DNA from: Aristolochia californica
Lineage: Eukaryota > Streptophyta > Magnoliopsida > Piperales > Aristolochiaceae
Assembly: GCA_029961685.1 (NCBI GenBank)
Contig: JARWKL010000007.1
Location: 3,802,708-3,866,707 of the forward strand
DNA: 64,000 bases
Reading direction: 5' to 3'
The translations under genes and the position numbers were made by a program. The number at the start of each line of letters is the position of its first letter. Positions within the stretch are counted from its first letter, which is position 1. Below the pieces are notes generated by a model. That model had not been told where the DNA came from, did no database searches, and saw only the letters and a program-made list of their open reading frames with translations. Positions 10,508-22,170 of the stretch are shown one piece after another.

Positions 10508-11190
10508 GTGTACATACTCCATTGAGTTTCTTTGTTTCATAAAAATTTATTAAAACAACATTGGTGCCAAAATTGCCATGTCATAATTGATTTACTCTCG
10601 TATTCCATTACTTTTTTCAATTGTTATTGTTCATGCATGCAAAATCAAATATTTCCTACTATTTCACGGATTTTGGAATCGCCTCTAACCCATCCATAAC
10701 CTTATTTCAGAAGGTTCATTTTTTTCCCACAAATTTACTTATTATGATTGATCAATCGGAGTCACAATGATTAATCATGCAGATGAACATACATCTATTA
10801 TGCCCTCTGGTTTGTTTGATTGCTCAGACGTTACAAACCTTGTCTATATTATTCTATCTAATGCAAAACAAAGCTCTCAATGGAACACGTTGGAATAAAA
10901 AAGATGTTTCCTAGTTGTGTTTTGTCACTTTATGTTTAATTTAACAAGTTAAAATTGGATAAATGGGAAAATAAAGTTAATTTATAATTAAGAAACTTTT
11001 TTTCTCTTTGTTAAAAATTGTTAAGGGAGATATACAACCAATAAATTTCATCTCTCTTTATAGAATATAGGAATGATGAATAATATTGTGGTGAATATTA
11101 TTGATAAGGTGTAAACTATTTATAGAATTACACAGAGAGATTGTAGGTGATTAGGACTCTACAATTTGAGTCTATCTCTAATTCAAACAC
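10508..11190. other. Intergenic AT-rich sequence
   Basis: No gene was found. The last 120 bp (TATTTATAGAATTACACAGAG, then GATTAGGACTCTACAATTTG) resembles the transcribed part of a plant LTR leading into the minisatellite block. Confidence 0.35.
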
Positions 11191-11808
11191 TAATTATCTT
11201 TATCTATATCATTTATCTTTATATCTATCACTATGTTTATTTCTATCTCTATTATACCCCTGCAAGATGGAGCTCCGACAAGAGAATCCAATCTTGATCT
11301 TCAAAAGGAATGTTCTTGGAAGTGGTTTAGAGAGAGCAGCGGTACTAGAGGTGGCTGGTGCGGACGGAATTTCATCTTCAGGTGGCATATCAGTGGCACT
11401 GGAGGTGGCAGGTGCGGACGGAATTTCATCTTCAGGTGGCAGAGCAATGGCATTGGAGGCGGTTGGTGCTGACGGAATTTTATCGTCAGTTGGTAGAGCA
11501 GTGACACTGGAGACAGTTGGAGCGGACGGAATCGCATCGTCTGGTGGAAGAGCAGTTGCACTAGAGGCAGCTGATGCGAACAGAATGTCAGGTGGCAAAG
11601 CAGTGGCACTGGAAGCGGCTGGTGCGGAAGGAATTTCATCGTCCGATGGAAGAGCAGCAGCACTAGAGGCGACTGGTACGGACGAAATTGCATCGTCAGG
11701 TGGCAGAGCAACAGAGGGTTTCAGCGACAGAGTTGTTTTTTTTTTAATTATCTTTATCTTTATCATTATCTTTATATCTATCACTATATTTATCTCTATC
11801 TCTATCAC
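11191..11808. repeat. 54-bp minisatellite with preserved reading frame, flanked by 64-bp direct repeats
   Basis: About seven units of 54 bp run from about 11,345 to 11,722, each around GGTGCGGACGGAATTTCATC. One unit is 6 bp shorter, so every length change keeps a multiple of three. The plus frame from ATG 11,267 repeats an 18-residue unit, EVAGADGISSSGG plus five residues. The minus frame gives an acidic, proline-rich repeat, ALPPEDEIPSAPATSSAT. Both strands stay open for about 200 codons. The array is much more GC-rich than its surroundings. It is bounded by direct copies of a pyrimidine-rich segment, TAATTATCTTTATCTWTATC and onward, at 11,191-11,254 and 11,745-11,808. I cannot say which strand, if either, is translated. 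Confidence 0.75.
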
Positions 11809-12780
11809 TTTGTTTGTGTTCCAACATGTCTCTTACCTCTTCCTCACATTTCTATCTCCTCCCTCATGGTTTCATCTCAAGCATACCCACCTTATTAAAG
11901 CTAACAAGATATTTTAAAAATTTTACTTTCTAAATTAGTTTAGGCTTAAATTATTTTTCATTTTAAATCCTATATATTTTATAATAGTAATTATTTAAAA
12001 TTTTAATATTACTTCTATTTTAAAATTTTTAATATGTGTCAATTTATTTAATATTTTCTCACTTTAGTAAATCATTTTTATATAATAACTATTATGCTTG
12101 TTGTTTTATTTTTACTTTATTATATTTATATTTTATTTTTAATTTCATTAAAATATATCTAATTTTTCCTATTTTATCGACTATTACTATTTTTTAATCT
12201 TTTTGTTTCTCTACTTTAATTGATTTATTTTATTTTAAAATTATTTATAAACATTAAAATTTTAAAATAGATTTATTACATTTCATTTATTATTTGCTTT
12301 CTATTCTATAAAATACAAACTTTGTCTTATTTTAAACTATAGTATAAAACATAAAAAAAATAATACGAAAATCGGTGGACACCATTAGAAAGGTCGGGTA
12401 TGTCGATAAAGGATTGGGTTTCTCAAACCAAACCGCAACTTATTGCCATAAGAACACTCCTACATCTCATAAATTATATTATCATAAAATATTTATTATT
12501 TTTATATAATTACTCAAATAACATACATATAATGTCAATAAATTATTCATCTCTATTTTTTTCCCTTGCATTCTAGTGAATAATATAAAAGATGGTGGAC
12601 GAAAGGAAGGTACATGGTTAAGAGCCAATTTTTGGTCACGAACATGGTAACATGGATGTAATATTTTTCCGTGCAATTATGTAACACAGCCGACCTATCA
12701 TTAGCTGTTTATGGTCGCCGTCATCAGTTTATCCCAATCGACGACAATTCCATGCAAAACGTGTAAAGAAAAACGGGAAT
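11809..12780. other. AT-rich intergenic sequence
   Basis: Very AT-rich from 11,920 to 12,560 with no recognisable gene, RNA or repeat end. The composition becomes mixed after 12,580. Confidence 0.5.
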
Positions 12781-14034
12781 GATGGGAGGCGAGACCAAAA
12801 GGTGAGAGCGACTTAAGACGCTCTGGCGTTAAGCTTTTGGCCGCTGTGTCGGGCCCGGCCATGTGCGTGTCCTGTCTTGACGAATTGGAGCGAAACTCGC
12901 GTCCGGTTCAATCAATGGAAAATGGGGCCGACCGGAGACAGGGATATTGGTGGGGTCCACCTGAAAAGCTGCTTGCCGATTTGCGGGAGCCTGGTCTGGG
13001 GCAGTCTAAAGTCCGGCCCCTAAAATTCGGTGCGTTGTTGACATGTCAGCACGTGTAAAAAGGCGACAGCCCGTCCTTTTAATTGCTCTTTTCTCTCTCT
13101 TAAACGCTCCCCTTTCTTTCTCTCTCTCTCTCTCGGGAAAAAATGGAATTTTTGCGGGTTGCCGGGATCCGCATTTCTCGATCCCTGCACAAACCTCGAT
13201 CTCTCTTTTCATCCTTTCGCGATTAGGGCAGGAGGGAACGACGAGCTGAGACCGAATTTCTCCTTTTTGTCTGTAAGCTATTCTTTGTTTTTTTTAAAAA
13301 TTTTTTTTTTCGTGAAAGGAGAATTGGTGAGTATAATTTTTGTCTCTCATGTTAATTGTTTGCATTGTTAGATTCTTTCTGTTTTCCGTGGTTTGTTTGT
13401 TAGGGAGATTCGGCAATTACATGACTCTGTGGTTTTTCTTTTCTTTTTTGTCTTTTTCAGTTACTACTTTCAGTTAATTGTGGCTATTTCACTTTTTTTT
13501 TTGCGGACAATTTTATCGAGAATTTGATATGTACTTTTTTAAAATTTTTCTTGAGAAAAAATTCTACTTTTTATCGCTCAACAACGCGAGAATTACGAAG
13601 AATTGACCTTTTTTTGCGCAAGTTTCACGTGATGTTAAATATGCATTTCGATATTGGAATGAATAACACTTGTGTTCATTTTGTCTTGATTTGGATTCTT
13701 CCATAGATTATTCCTTTTCTTATAAGAATGATATGCTCGTTCGGTAGATAGTAATTTCAACGAAATTGGTCTACATTCTCCAGGAAATGATTATTTACGC
13801 AATGGTGCCTATGCGAACTTTCATTTTTTTACTATTTTTATTTTTTTTGTAAATCACTAAATGAGAATCTAGTTGTAACCGTGTAAGTTCTGATTTTTTA
13901 ATTGCTACCAGGTCTCTGTTGATCTTTGCCGTCTCCCGCAATCAACAACATGTTTTCATTTTTGACCGCTTTAGGCCTAAGGTTTTAGGTGCTGCTCTTT
14001 TTCCGTATCAGTATTCTTAGTAGGTTTGAGGAAA
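12781..14034 (+). promoter_or_regulatory. PP2C promoter and 5' leader with probable leader intron
   Basis: A GC-rich upstream block (about 12,790-13,070) is followed by a CT microsatellite (about 13,116-13,135) and a leader rich in CTC. A likely donor, GTCT/GTAAGC, lies near 13,271 and a likely acceptor, TATTCTTAG, near 14,020. This implies a 5' UTR intron of about 0.75 kb, which is common in this type of plant gene. Exact transcript ends are not visible. Confidence 0.5.
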
Positions 14035-17000
14035 ATGTCCTCCAAGAATGGCATGGTCCCATTGGCTGTTCTGCTTAAGCGTGAATTGACGAATGAGAAG
14101 ATTGAGAACCCGGACAACTTACATGGTCAGGCCAACCAGAGCAAGAAAGGAGAGGATTTTACTCTATTAAAGACAGAATGCCAGAGGGTACCTGGTGATG
14201 GCTCGACTACATTCTCAGTTTTTGGGGTAGGATGATATCCATACTGTCAATTGTTACTTTTTTTTTTTCTTAATGAAAATTACTAGTAATTTTGGTGCTT
14301 TTTTGTAATTTTAATTCAGAATAGCATAATAATTGTTTCTTAGACCAACAGAATTATCTGACCATTGAGTTAATTATATTTTATCTATTGAGCTGCTACA
14401 TTTAAAAAACAAAAGTTACATGTACACTGTTTTTACGCTTTTAGGTGGGCTTGTGTACACAAATAAACAAATCTGCATCACTTAAATTAGTTCACATGCC
14501 TATCTTCTATAACTTGCCGTGGAAATCAGAGAAGTGGTATAGTGGCTATGTTTCAACTTGTTTTGTTGCCTGCTGACTAAAAGAGAGAATGATCCAAAGC
14601 ATTTCATATTGAGTCTTAATAAAAAATGTGTCAACTGAGTTGGAATTCATGGGATCTACCGATAATCTGTGGTGGGGATCTTTTGTTTCATTTTCTTCTT
14701 TTTTCTGAATAGCTTATTGGGACCTTGGAGCATGAATGTACCTTTGTCCATGCGGAAGTCAACTGGCAAGGTGAAGAGTGTAATACTGTCATTTAGCATT
14801 ATTCCTGGAGTCAGTGGAAACTGCAGGTATTGGGGACAGCCAAAGACAAAAAAATGATACAATTCCAAAATGCCAATTCCATCTGTCACTTTAACACTGT
14901 TAAGCTGCTCATCTAAGTGTAAATACAACTAGGAGTTGCTCTTACATATGATTCAACATCTCCACTGCAGCCACTTATATCTAGATTATTTTTGTGGATA
15001 AACTTATATGTATATGTACCAGTCAAAAGGCTCAACAAAGTGAACAATTTGTTAGGTCATTTAGAGAGTTGGCCACTTTTTTGCAGGAAATCTTTAAGAA
15101 GTTATAACAATTGGTATAGAAGCTAATGCATTTCATTGGAAAGTTGTGTTTAAAGGATGTTTCTTTTTTGTTGCTCAATAGTTTTACATAACCGAGCTCT
15201 TGTGAGAAGCAGCCCCTTTTATTCAGTTTTCAAAAGATCCACTGTTAGAAATTTCCTTTTTTTGAATGTATATATTGTTTTGGGGTACACAAAAATCATG
15301 TTTTGATATGCCAAAGTTTGAAATGCTTAAGTTGTATTTTTTCTGTCGTTACTTCTGCTACCTGTGTCTGCTTTCTTTTTAATTTTTTTACTAAATACAT
15401 TTTTTAAAGAAAAACTGTGATAAAGAATCTCACTAAATAACAGGAAGGCCTCTGATTAAGAAGTGTTAGAAATATATTCAATTTTTTTCTCATCAAATAA
15501 TAGAGCAACCTCAGAATATAATCTTATGTTATTGTCTTCATATGTTGCTTATCATCAATGAACTTGGTTCTGTTTGGCCATCATGAGAATAATCCATTCT
15601 AGATGCCTACCATTTGTTTCTTAATGGATTTGCTTTATTTTTTTTTAGTTTTTATCAAAAAGGGGCTTAATGCATTGACTTAGTTGGTGCATTTTGTTTT
15701 CTGCAGTTGTTTGATGGGCATAATGGGTCTGCTGCTGCTATATACACCAAAGAGAATCTCTTAAACAATGTTTTGAGTGCTATTCCTTCAGATCTTAGTA
15801 GGGATGAGTGGCTAGCAGCACTGCCAAGGGCTTTGGTTGCTGGGTTCATTAAAACAGACAAAGATTTTCAAGATCACGGTAAGGCACTTCTGTTATGTAT
15901 CTGTCATGCACATTCATGTACACATTAAGAACTGCCAATGTCAGATATGACTCACTAGCTGAGCAAACTGTAACTCGTCACTATGTATTAGTTTGTAGTT
16001 CTTTCCCCTTGGTCCCGAGGGCTGGGGGACTTCCTCTCCCTTTCTATATGTAAATTATTATTTTTTATTGGAAAAGTACCATAAATTCATAAAAATCAAA
16101 ACACTTAAGTGTTCCTCCTTTGTGGATCTTGTTTCATTTTTTCTTTTACTTGTTGTAAGTTCTATCGTGTGGGTGGATTAGGTTTATGATTTGGTTTCTT
16201 TTTCAGCACAAACTTCTGGAACAACAGTTACGTTTGTGATTATAGATGGGTGGGTTGTAACTGCTGCATCTGTTGGCGATTCACTTTGCATACTTGAATC
16301 TGCTGAAGGTGCAATTTACTCCCTTTCAGCAGATCATAGACTTGACGAAAATGAAGAGGAGTAAGTGTTTGGGTTTAAATAAATAAGGTTGCTTTATTTC
16401 TTAACAGTCTTTCACCACACAGGTATTTACTCTTCTATAATCTAACAGGGTGCAGCGTGTAACTGCTAGTGGGGGGGAGGTTGGTAGACTCAACACAGGT
16501 GGTGGTACAGAGGTATTCTTTTGTACAATACTAATTAAGTTTCCTCCCTACTTACAGTTACTTGCTTAATTGTAAAATGCATGAAGTACTTTGGATAGTT
16601 GATGTGATCTCACTGGAAAAGGCTTCTGCTTTAGTTGGGACCAAATCAGACCGGTTATGAGTGTATACTTAGTTTCTAGAGGGGCCTCCGAAGAAGATTA
16701 GATCAACTTATCTTTTGTGGAAACCAAGACTGTCTGGCTCCCAAATAGTTGTTGGTGATTTAAGAACACAATTAACTAGTGTAGTCATAAGCTTCTTTTC
16801 CTTAGAAATTATGGAAATTACGGAGATATGGAAGATCTTTGGCTCATGTTGTCTATCTAAACAAACATGTCAATCTCTTTTCTGCAGATAGCATTCCCCT
16901 CTGTTGCCTACTTTATCTTGTTCAAAATCTAGACTCTAACTGTCTCTATGAAGAAAAACCTCACTGAAATTAAGAAGAGCTAATTAAGTAGTCACTATGT

Positions 17001-19010
17001 TTCATAGCAAATACTTATCTTCAACTCGCCAAAGACATGCTTGAGTTCATGAGATGATAGTGACTGTGAGACAATGTAGTATAGGATGGCTATATGTAAA
17101 ATATTGATTGTGCATGCTGTTATTATATTCTATATTTGTGTTTATATTATTTGTATTATCATGATAAAGCTTTCTTATTGAGTCTCTTACATTTGTCTTT
17201 CAGATTGGCCCTCTAAGATGTTGGCCAGGGGGCTTGTGTCTGTCAAGATCTATTGGAGATAAGGACGTTGGAGAGTTCATTGTCCCAATCCCCTATGTAA
17301 AGCAAGTGAAGGTTTGCTACTGTTCATCCTTCCTTACATGTTTTTTCTTCTAAAACTTTTCTGGAAGCCACATATAAATTGGTGAAAAACTTTTCCAAAT
17401 TATTTTCATCTAAATGGTGCATCATCTCACTGATTCAGTCAATTTCAAGAAGAATGGGTTATCCTTGATAAGTAACTCTACCCTACGTAACATATACAGA
17501 TTCATTGATGATAGAACTCAAATAAAAATTCTTAGGTTCTTGCATGTCTTGCATTCTTAGGATAGTTTTTCTGAAAGGATTATCCCATCACTGTATATGA
17601 CCAATCATATGAAGTTTATTATTTTACTTGTGGATTTTCTGTTTTAATTTTTTATGGGATAGAGAACTTTCTTTTGTTAGCATTGTTATATTTGTGGCAA
17701 CTTAGGTGCAGCTGCTTGTTTGATATAACATTTTATGTGATTCAACCTTTTCTCTTCTCTTTTATACTTCAGCTCTCTACTGCTGGAGGTCGACTTATCA
17801 TCTCAAGTGATGGTGTTTGGGATGCTTTGTCTTCTGAATCGGCAATAAATTGTTGTCGGGGACTGCCAGCGGAGGCTGCAGCTGCTCAAATTGTTAAAGT
17901 AATATTTTCTGATCAGATGTGAACATGTAGTTCTTATTTTACAACATTTACTAAATTCCATCTCCTGCAATCTATATGCAGGAAGCAGTACAAGTAAAGG
18001 GGCTTCGAGATGATACTACCTGTATTGTGATTGATATGTTACCCCCGGAAAAGTTGGCTCCACCATTGCAGGCACACAAGAAGCCTGGCAAAGGGGTGTT
18101 CAAAGCCATGTTCAAGAAGAGATATTCTGAATCTTCGAGTAGTGATAGAGATTTTTGTGAGCCAGATGTGGTGGAAGAAATGTTTGAGGATGGATCAGCC
18201 GTACTCGCTGAAAGGTTTGTGCAACATTGTTTCAATAAGACAAACTTAGATATACTCAAAATTTGGAGAGAAATTAAGCACACTAATTTGGTTATAAATG
18301 AGAGAAAAGTGTTTGGTGTGGATCCAGTAGTTATTCAGTTTGTCAATATGCTGCTTTACCCATGACAGGCTTTTGACAAGATTGCTTACAATTTGTAACC
18401 TAGTGCATGTTGATGACTGAAAGGGTGGGGAAAATGTGAAATGTTGTAAGGTACATTCACATAGTGATCAAAACCTTCAAAAAGCATGCATTTACAAAGG
18501 AAAAGGTTCTAAATATAATTCAAAAGCAAGCGAAATTTGCTCCTGCAATTTGAAATAGATGAGAAAGATGTTCCATGCTGAGAGACTTTTTCGTGTTTTG
18601 GGTTAAAGCATACATGAAACATTCACTGGATATTCAATTTTACATGTAATTCTTTAATTACTTACAATTTTTAATTCCTGCTGATTGCAGCATAGTTGGG
18701 GCAACGTTCTTATCAATTTTAAGTTTTTTAGGATATGATGGATTCATTACTCTGTGGCTTTTGCAGGTTAGATATGGAATATCCCTTGTGCAATATATTC
18801 AAGTTGTTCAAATGTGCAGTTTGTCAGCTAGAGATGAAACCCGGAGAAGGTATTTCGGTTCATGAAGGTTCATCTTCTCAAGGTAGGTCACGCCCATGGG
18901 ATGGTCCTTTCCTTTGCAAAAGTTGTCAATTAAAGAAAGAAGCCATGGAGGGGAGAAGGCGGCATGGGGGTATAATATCTTTCAATGACTTCTATGATTT
19001 AGTCGTGTGA
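14035..19010 (+). CDS. Protein phosphatase 2C, Arabidopsis PP2C12/PP2C15/PP2C5 type
   Basis: A Mg/Mn-dependent Ser/Thr phosphatase. I place eight coding exons: 14035-14226, 15707-15878, 16207-16360, 16449-16512, 17204-17311, 17773-17898, 17982-18214 and 18767-19010. All introns are GT-AG and the phase is consistent; the product is 430 aa. The start ATG at 14035 gives MSSKNGMVPLAVLLKRELTN, the typical start of this subgroup. Metal-site and core motifs in order are FDGHNG (D67), ASVGDS (D146), SADHRLDENEEE, SGGEVGRL, CLSRSIGD, SSDGVWD (D243) and DDTTCIVID (D282). The usual DGHGG is DGHNG, as in the subgroup. The C-terminal tail carries two CxxC pairs (C366/C369 and C400/C403) inside a segment with GEGISVHEG and RPWDGPFLC, which looks like a small zinc ribbon. 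I infer a complete, functional gene; its substrate is unknown. The 3' UTR probably runs to about 19.6 kb. Confidence 0.95.
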
Positions 19011-19650
19011 TACTTGCATTCTGATCGTTTAAAATAACTCAGGATACTATTTCATTTGAAGGTTCAGATGGTGATTCTGGAGATTGTTACGGAAGTGACT
19101 AGACATTCCAATCAAAGGTTTCAATGTGATCTTCCTGCACATTGGCTTGCTAGCGTTTGTAGCAGAGTTAACCAAGCTGGGAAATTTGAAGGCCTCACAT
19201 ATTAAATTTATCCGTTCATTTGCTAGTGACTTGAATGAGCGGTGCCATCTCTCATAACATTTAGTCCTCAGTTGCATCTGGTGGAACAGAATGCACATTT
19301 GAAGATTTCTCTAATTTGAGAGGAAAATCAGAAAAATTGGTGCGTCATTCAATTGAAACTGCTGCATTCTTTCGGGAGACCCGTGTGAGAAGAGTCCGTG
19401 ATAGCTCAAGCTCTTTTTTCTGGGTTTGCTGCCATATATAAGAATTCATTTCTATAGAGGTATAGTTGGAGACAACCTTCTTCTTGTAATTTACTATACA
19501 GAATTTGGTGGAATATCCCCTCTGGCTTCGAGCAATATTTGTTAAAATCCTGGTTCCAGCAAACACATCTTGCTGACTCAATTAGGTCCTGTGCATGAAG
19601 ATACATGATCAATTGTTGCTAACTAAATAGGAGAGCAGAGTTGTTCAAGT
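19011..19650 (+). other. Probable PP2C 3' UTR
   Basis: Unique-looking sequence follows the PP2C stop codon and has no coding signal of its own; open frames on the minus strand here (19047-19612) have no family resemblance. The end of the transcript is not defined. Confidence 0.35.
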
Positions 19651-19919
19651 TTAATGTCTATAGCCCATACTATTACAGTAAAGAGAAGAGATTGTACTTA
19701 TTTTTCTCATTTTTTTCATTCTGATTTTAGAAAATTTAGGAGTTCCACATTTCTTTCATCTCTTGCTCCCTCTCACACATAAAATGCAGCTTGACTACAG
19801 ACTCTCTCAGGTGATTTTGGACTAATTGCCACAACATGTCTTTGTTATTTTCTCTTTCCTCTTATGATGACGAACCAGGCTTTAAATATTATGTGCTTCT
19901 ATTTGGGGAATTGAAGAAA

Positions 19920-20405
19920 CCAGGTTATCTTTGAAGCGCTTATCAAAGTCAACCTTGACCCAAACCTGACCTTTTAAAAAAGCCTTGAGTTGGAAAACCA
20001 ACCCTAACCCTATCCTGTTATGTTTTACCTCGACCCTGATCTCGCCTAGTTTGATTGGGATTAGGTTTTCAAAAACAAAACTTTTACTTTGAACCTCAAA
20101 CTTTGACCTCTAAACCTGACCTGAAAAAACTTAGGGTTGGAAGATGAGCCCCAACCCATTTCGTTTCCCTTTTCTGGACTTGTTCTCATCCAAAAATCCA
20201 GACCCCTCCCAAACTCGAGCTTGAAACCTGATCCTAAAAACACAACGTTGAAACACCAACCCTAATCCTACCTCCCTTTTCATTTTCCTCAACTTTGTAT
20301 TCATCCCAATTGATTAGGGATATTTTTTAAAAAACCTTTAATCTAATCCCAAACCTCAAAAGGACTGGTCCAAAAGCCAACCCCAACCCTACCTTGTTTG
20401 CCCAA
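19920..20405. repeat. Degenerate tandem array with CCAACCCTAACCCT cores
   Basis: About four diverged units, roughly 115-150 bp apart, each contain a core such as CCAACCCTAACCCTATCCTG, CCCCAACCCATTTCG, CCAACCCTAATCCTACC or CCAACCCCAACCCTACC. Each core is preceded by AAACCTGAYC and a run of A and followed by a pyrimidine-rich stretch. The cores resemble the plant telomere repeat but units are far longer. No coding content. Confidence 0.6.
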
Positions 20406-20696
20406 TAAACAAATGAAAAAGTTGGTTTCCCATTTTATAACTTACACATTCTATTAACATATAATAAATAATGAATGACATGGAAATGATTAAATATGAT
20501 ATGAGTTTCCTTAAAGACCCAAAAGTAAAAGTAAAAGATATGAGTCTCTTCTCGTTTTTTTCTCCCAAAATTTCTTTCCTGATTTTTTAATTCACTTATT
20601 TTTTTATTTTTTATACTATACTAGATTTTCTTAGATTTTAAATATTTGGAAGAGAAGCTGATAAGGTAACCAAAGTTGGACCTTGTTGCCACACTA

Positions 20697-20723
20697 TTTA
20701 TCTATTTATCTATCTATCTATCG

Positions 20724-20778
<55 letters not shown>
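20697..20778. repeat. Compound microsatellite (TCTA)n(TA)n(CA)n
   Basis: Successive runs of TCTA/TCGA, then about 20 TA units, then about seven CA units. It should be highly polymorphic. The long TA tract can extrude as a cruciform. Confidence 0.95.
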
Positions 20779-20779
20779 T

Positions 20780-21960
20780 TAGTTGCTAAAAAATAATTGA
20801 TCAAGCCTTATGACATAAAGGAGACGAGCAAAATTTCTATTAAGAAGGTCAAATCTCTCTTAGAACACACTGTGCCGGCTTAGACACATGGAATACAAGA
20901 CATGTTTCTATCTCTTCTCCATGGAGGAAAGACAGTCTAGACAGGATTGAGACAACTAGCTACCTGTACAAGGCTAACTTTTAGTTAAATGACAAAACTT
21001 CAAACAAGTGTGTTGACTACTGCCTAGGACTAATCTTAATATAAGCCATGAGCCAAAATAATATATAAATCAATCAATTCAGTAATGCCGAAAGGTTGCT
21101 GATCACAAAATAGTCTCCATATCAAGAAATTACATTGGGTGTAATTAGTTATTTTATTTTATGGGACGTGTATCAAATTGCTTTTCTTGGGATATAAATT
21201 TTCAACCAGGGGCATTAACAGGGCCTTAGACATAACTATTTAATCGTATATGGGACCTTACCAGATATTTTCATAAATTAACATCACTCCTATTAAAAAA
21301 AATTATAAAATGATTAAACAATTTAAGAGTTTCAATTCACCGAAAATATTTTTTTTGGGGAGGGAGGGGAGTAAAAAATGAATTGCTTTTCTGTGTTAGT
21401 GAGTTCAATGAAAAGTGTAGTGTAAAGTATTTTTTTGTGTTAATATGCATAATAAAAAATATAGTGAAAAGTGGAGAATGAGTTTATTAATAAAATACTC
21501 TGATTGATTTTACTTTATTGTTAGTTTTATCCAACAAATTTAATTAAAAAATAAGCTATATAATTTAAAAATAAAAATTAAATAATTAAATATTAAAATA
21601 ACGTACCTAAATAAGCATGGTTACTTTAATAATGTCTAGATACTTAAAAAAAATTCTTACTTTTACAATATCTGAATTATCACTCTTAAATTAGAAAATT
21701 AATATAATATTAAAAATAATAAATAATTAAATAAGGTATTCTATTAATAAAATAAGATAGATTTTAGTGTAATCTAAATTAATATAATAATTACAAAGTA
21801 AATTACTAAGTGAAAGACTATCACTAGGTGCACTTGCACTCTGTCCCGTATCAGAAGATACAACATTAGAAGAAAATGGTGCTTGATGAGCAAGATTTCT
21901 TCAATACCAAGGATGCCAAGTAATAAGGTTTTCTAAGGCATTTGGTAAACCAATTCCACC
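20780..21960. other. AT-rich intergenic sequence
   Basis: No gene found. The part from 21,250 to 21,800 is very AT-rich. I see no terminal repeat or RNA. Confidence 0.5.
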
Positions 21961-21963
21961 ATG

Positions 21964-22170
21964 TGTTATCTTCTAAACCAGAAACATAGAAAGGAGGGAT
22001 ATTGGGTTTAGTCAAACGTAATGTCTAGCCAAACTTCCTAAGAGGTCACCCATCCTAGTACTACTCAACCTCAAGCTCACTTAACTTCAAAGTTTCGAGT
22101 TAGACACACCCAACCAATACAACCCAACAAACCGGTTTGTTAGGTGGTGCGGAAAACAGAAACTCTAACA
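21964..22170 (-). mobile_element. 5S-rRNA-containing LTR (Cassandra/TRIM-like)
   Basis: On the minus strand the segment begins TGTTAGAG and ends GATAACA. In the middle (about 22,100-22,031) it carries a clear 5S rRNA-like block. This includes GAAGTTAAGTGAGC, matching the 5S box A region, and GTAGTACTAGGATGGGTGAC, matching box C exactly. LTRs carrying a 5S promoter are the hallmark of plant Cassandra TRIM elements. There is no primer-binding site TGGTATCAGAG beside it and no clear target duplication, so it is probably a solo or decayed LTR. A plain 5S pseudogene is the alternative, but the TG...CA ends favour an LTR. Confidence 0.7.

Noticed and set aside
11209..11808. Calling the minisatellite frame a definite proline-rich protein gene
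   Set aside because: Both strands are open because of the 54-bp period; I cannot tell which is coding or whether either is expressed.
20697..20778. Regulatory element
   Set aside because: It is a simple compound microsatellite with no other signal around it.
22031..22110. Functional 5S rRNA gene
   Set aside because: Only the middle and 3' half match, several bases differ outside box C, and the match sits within TG...CA-bounded LTR sequence.
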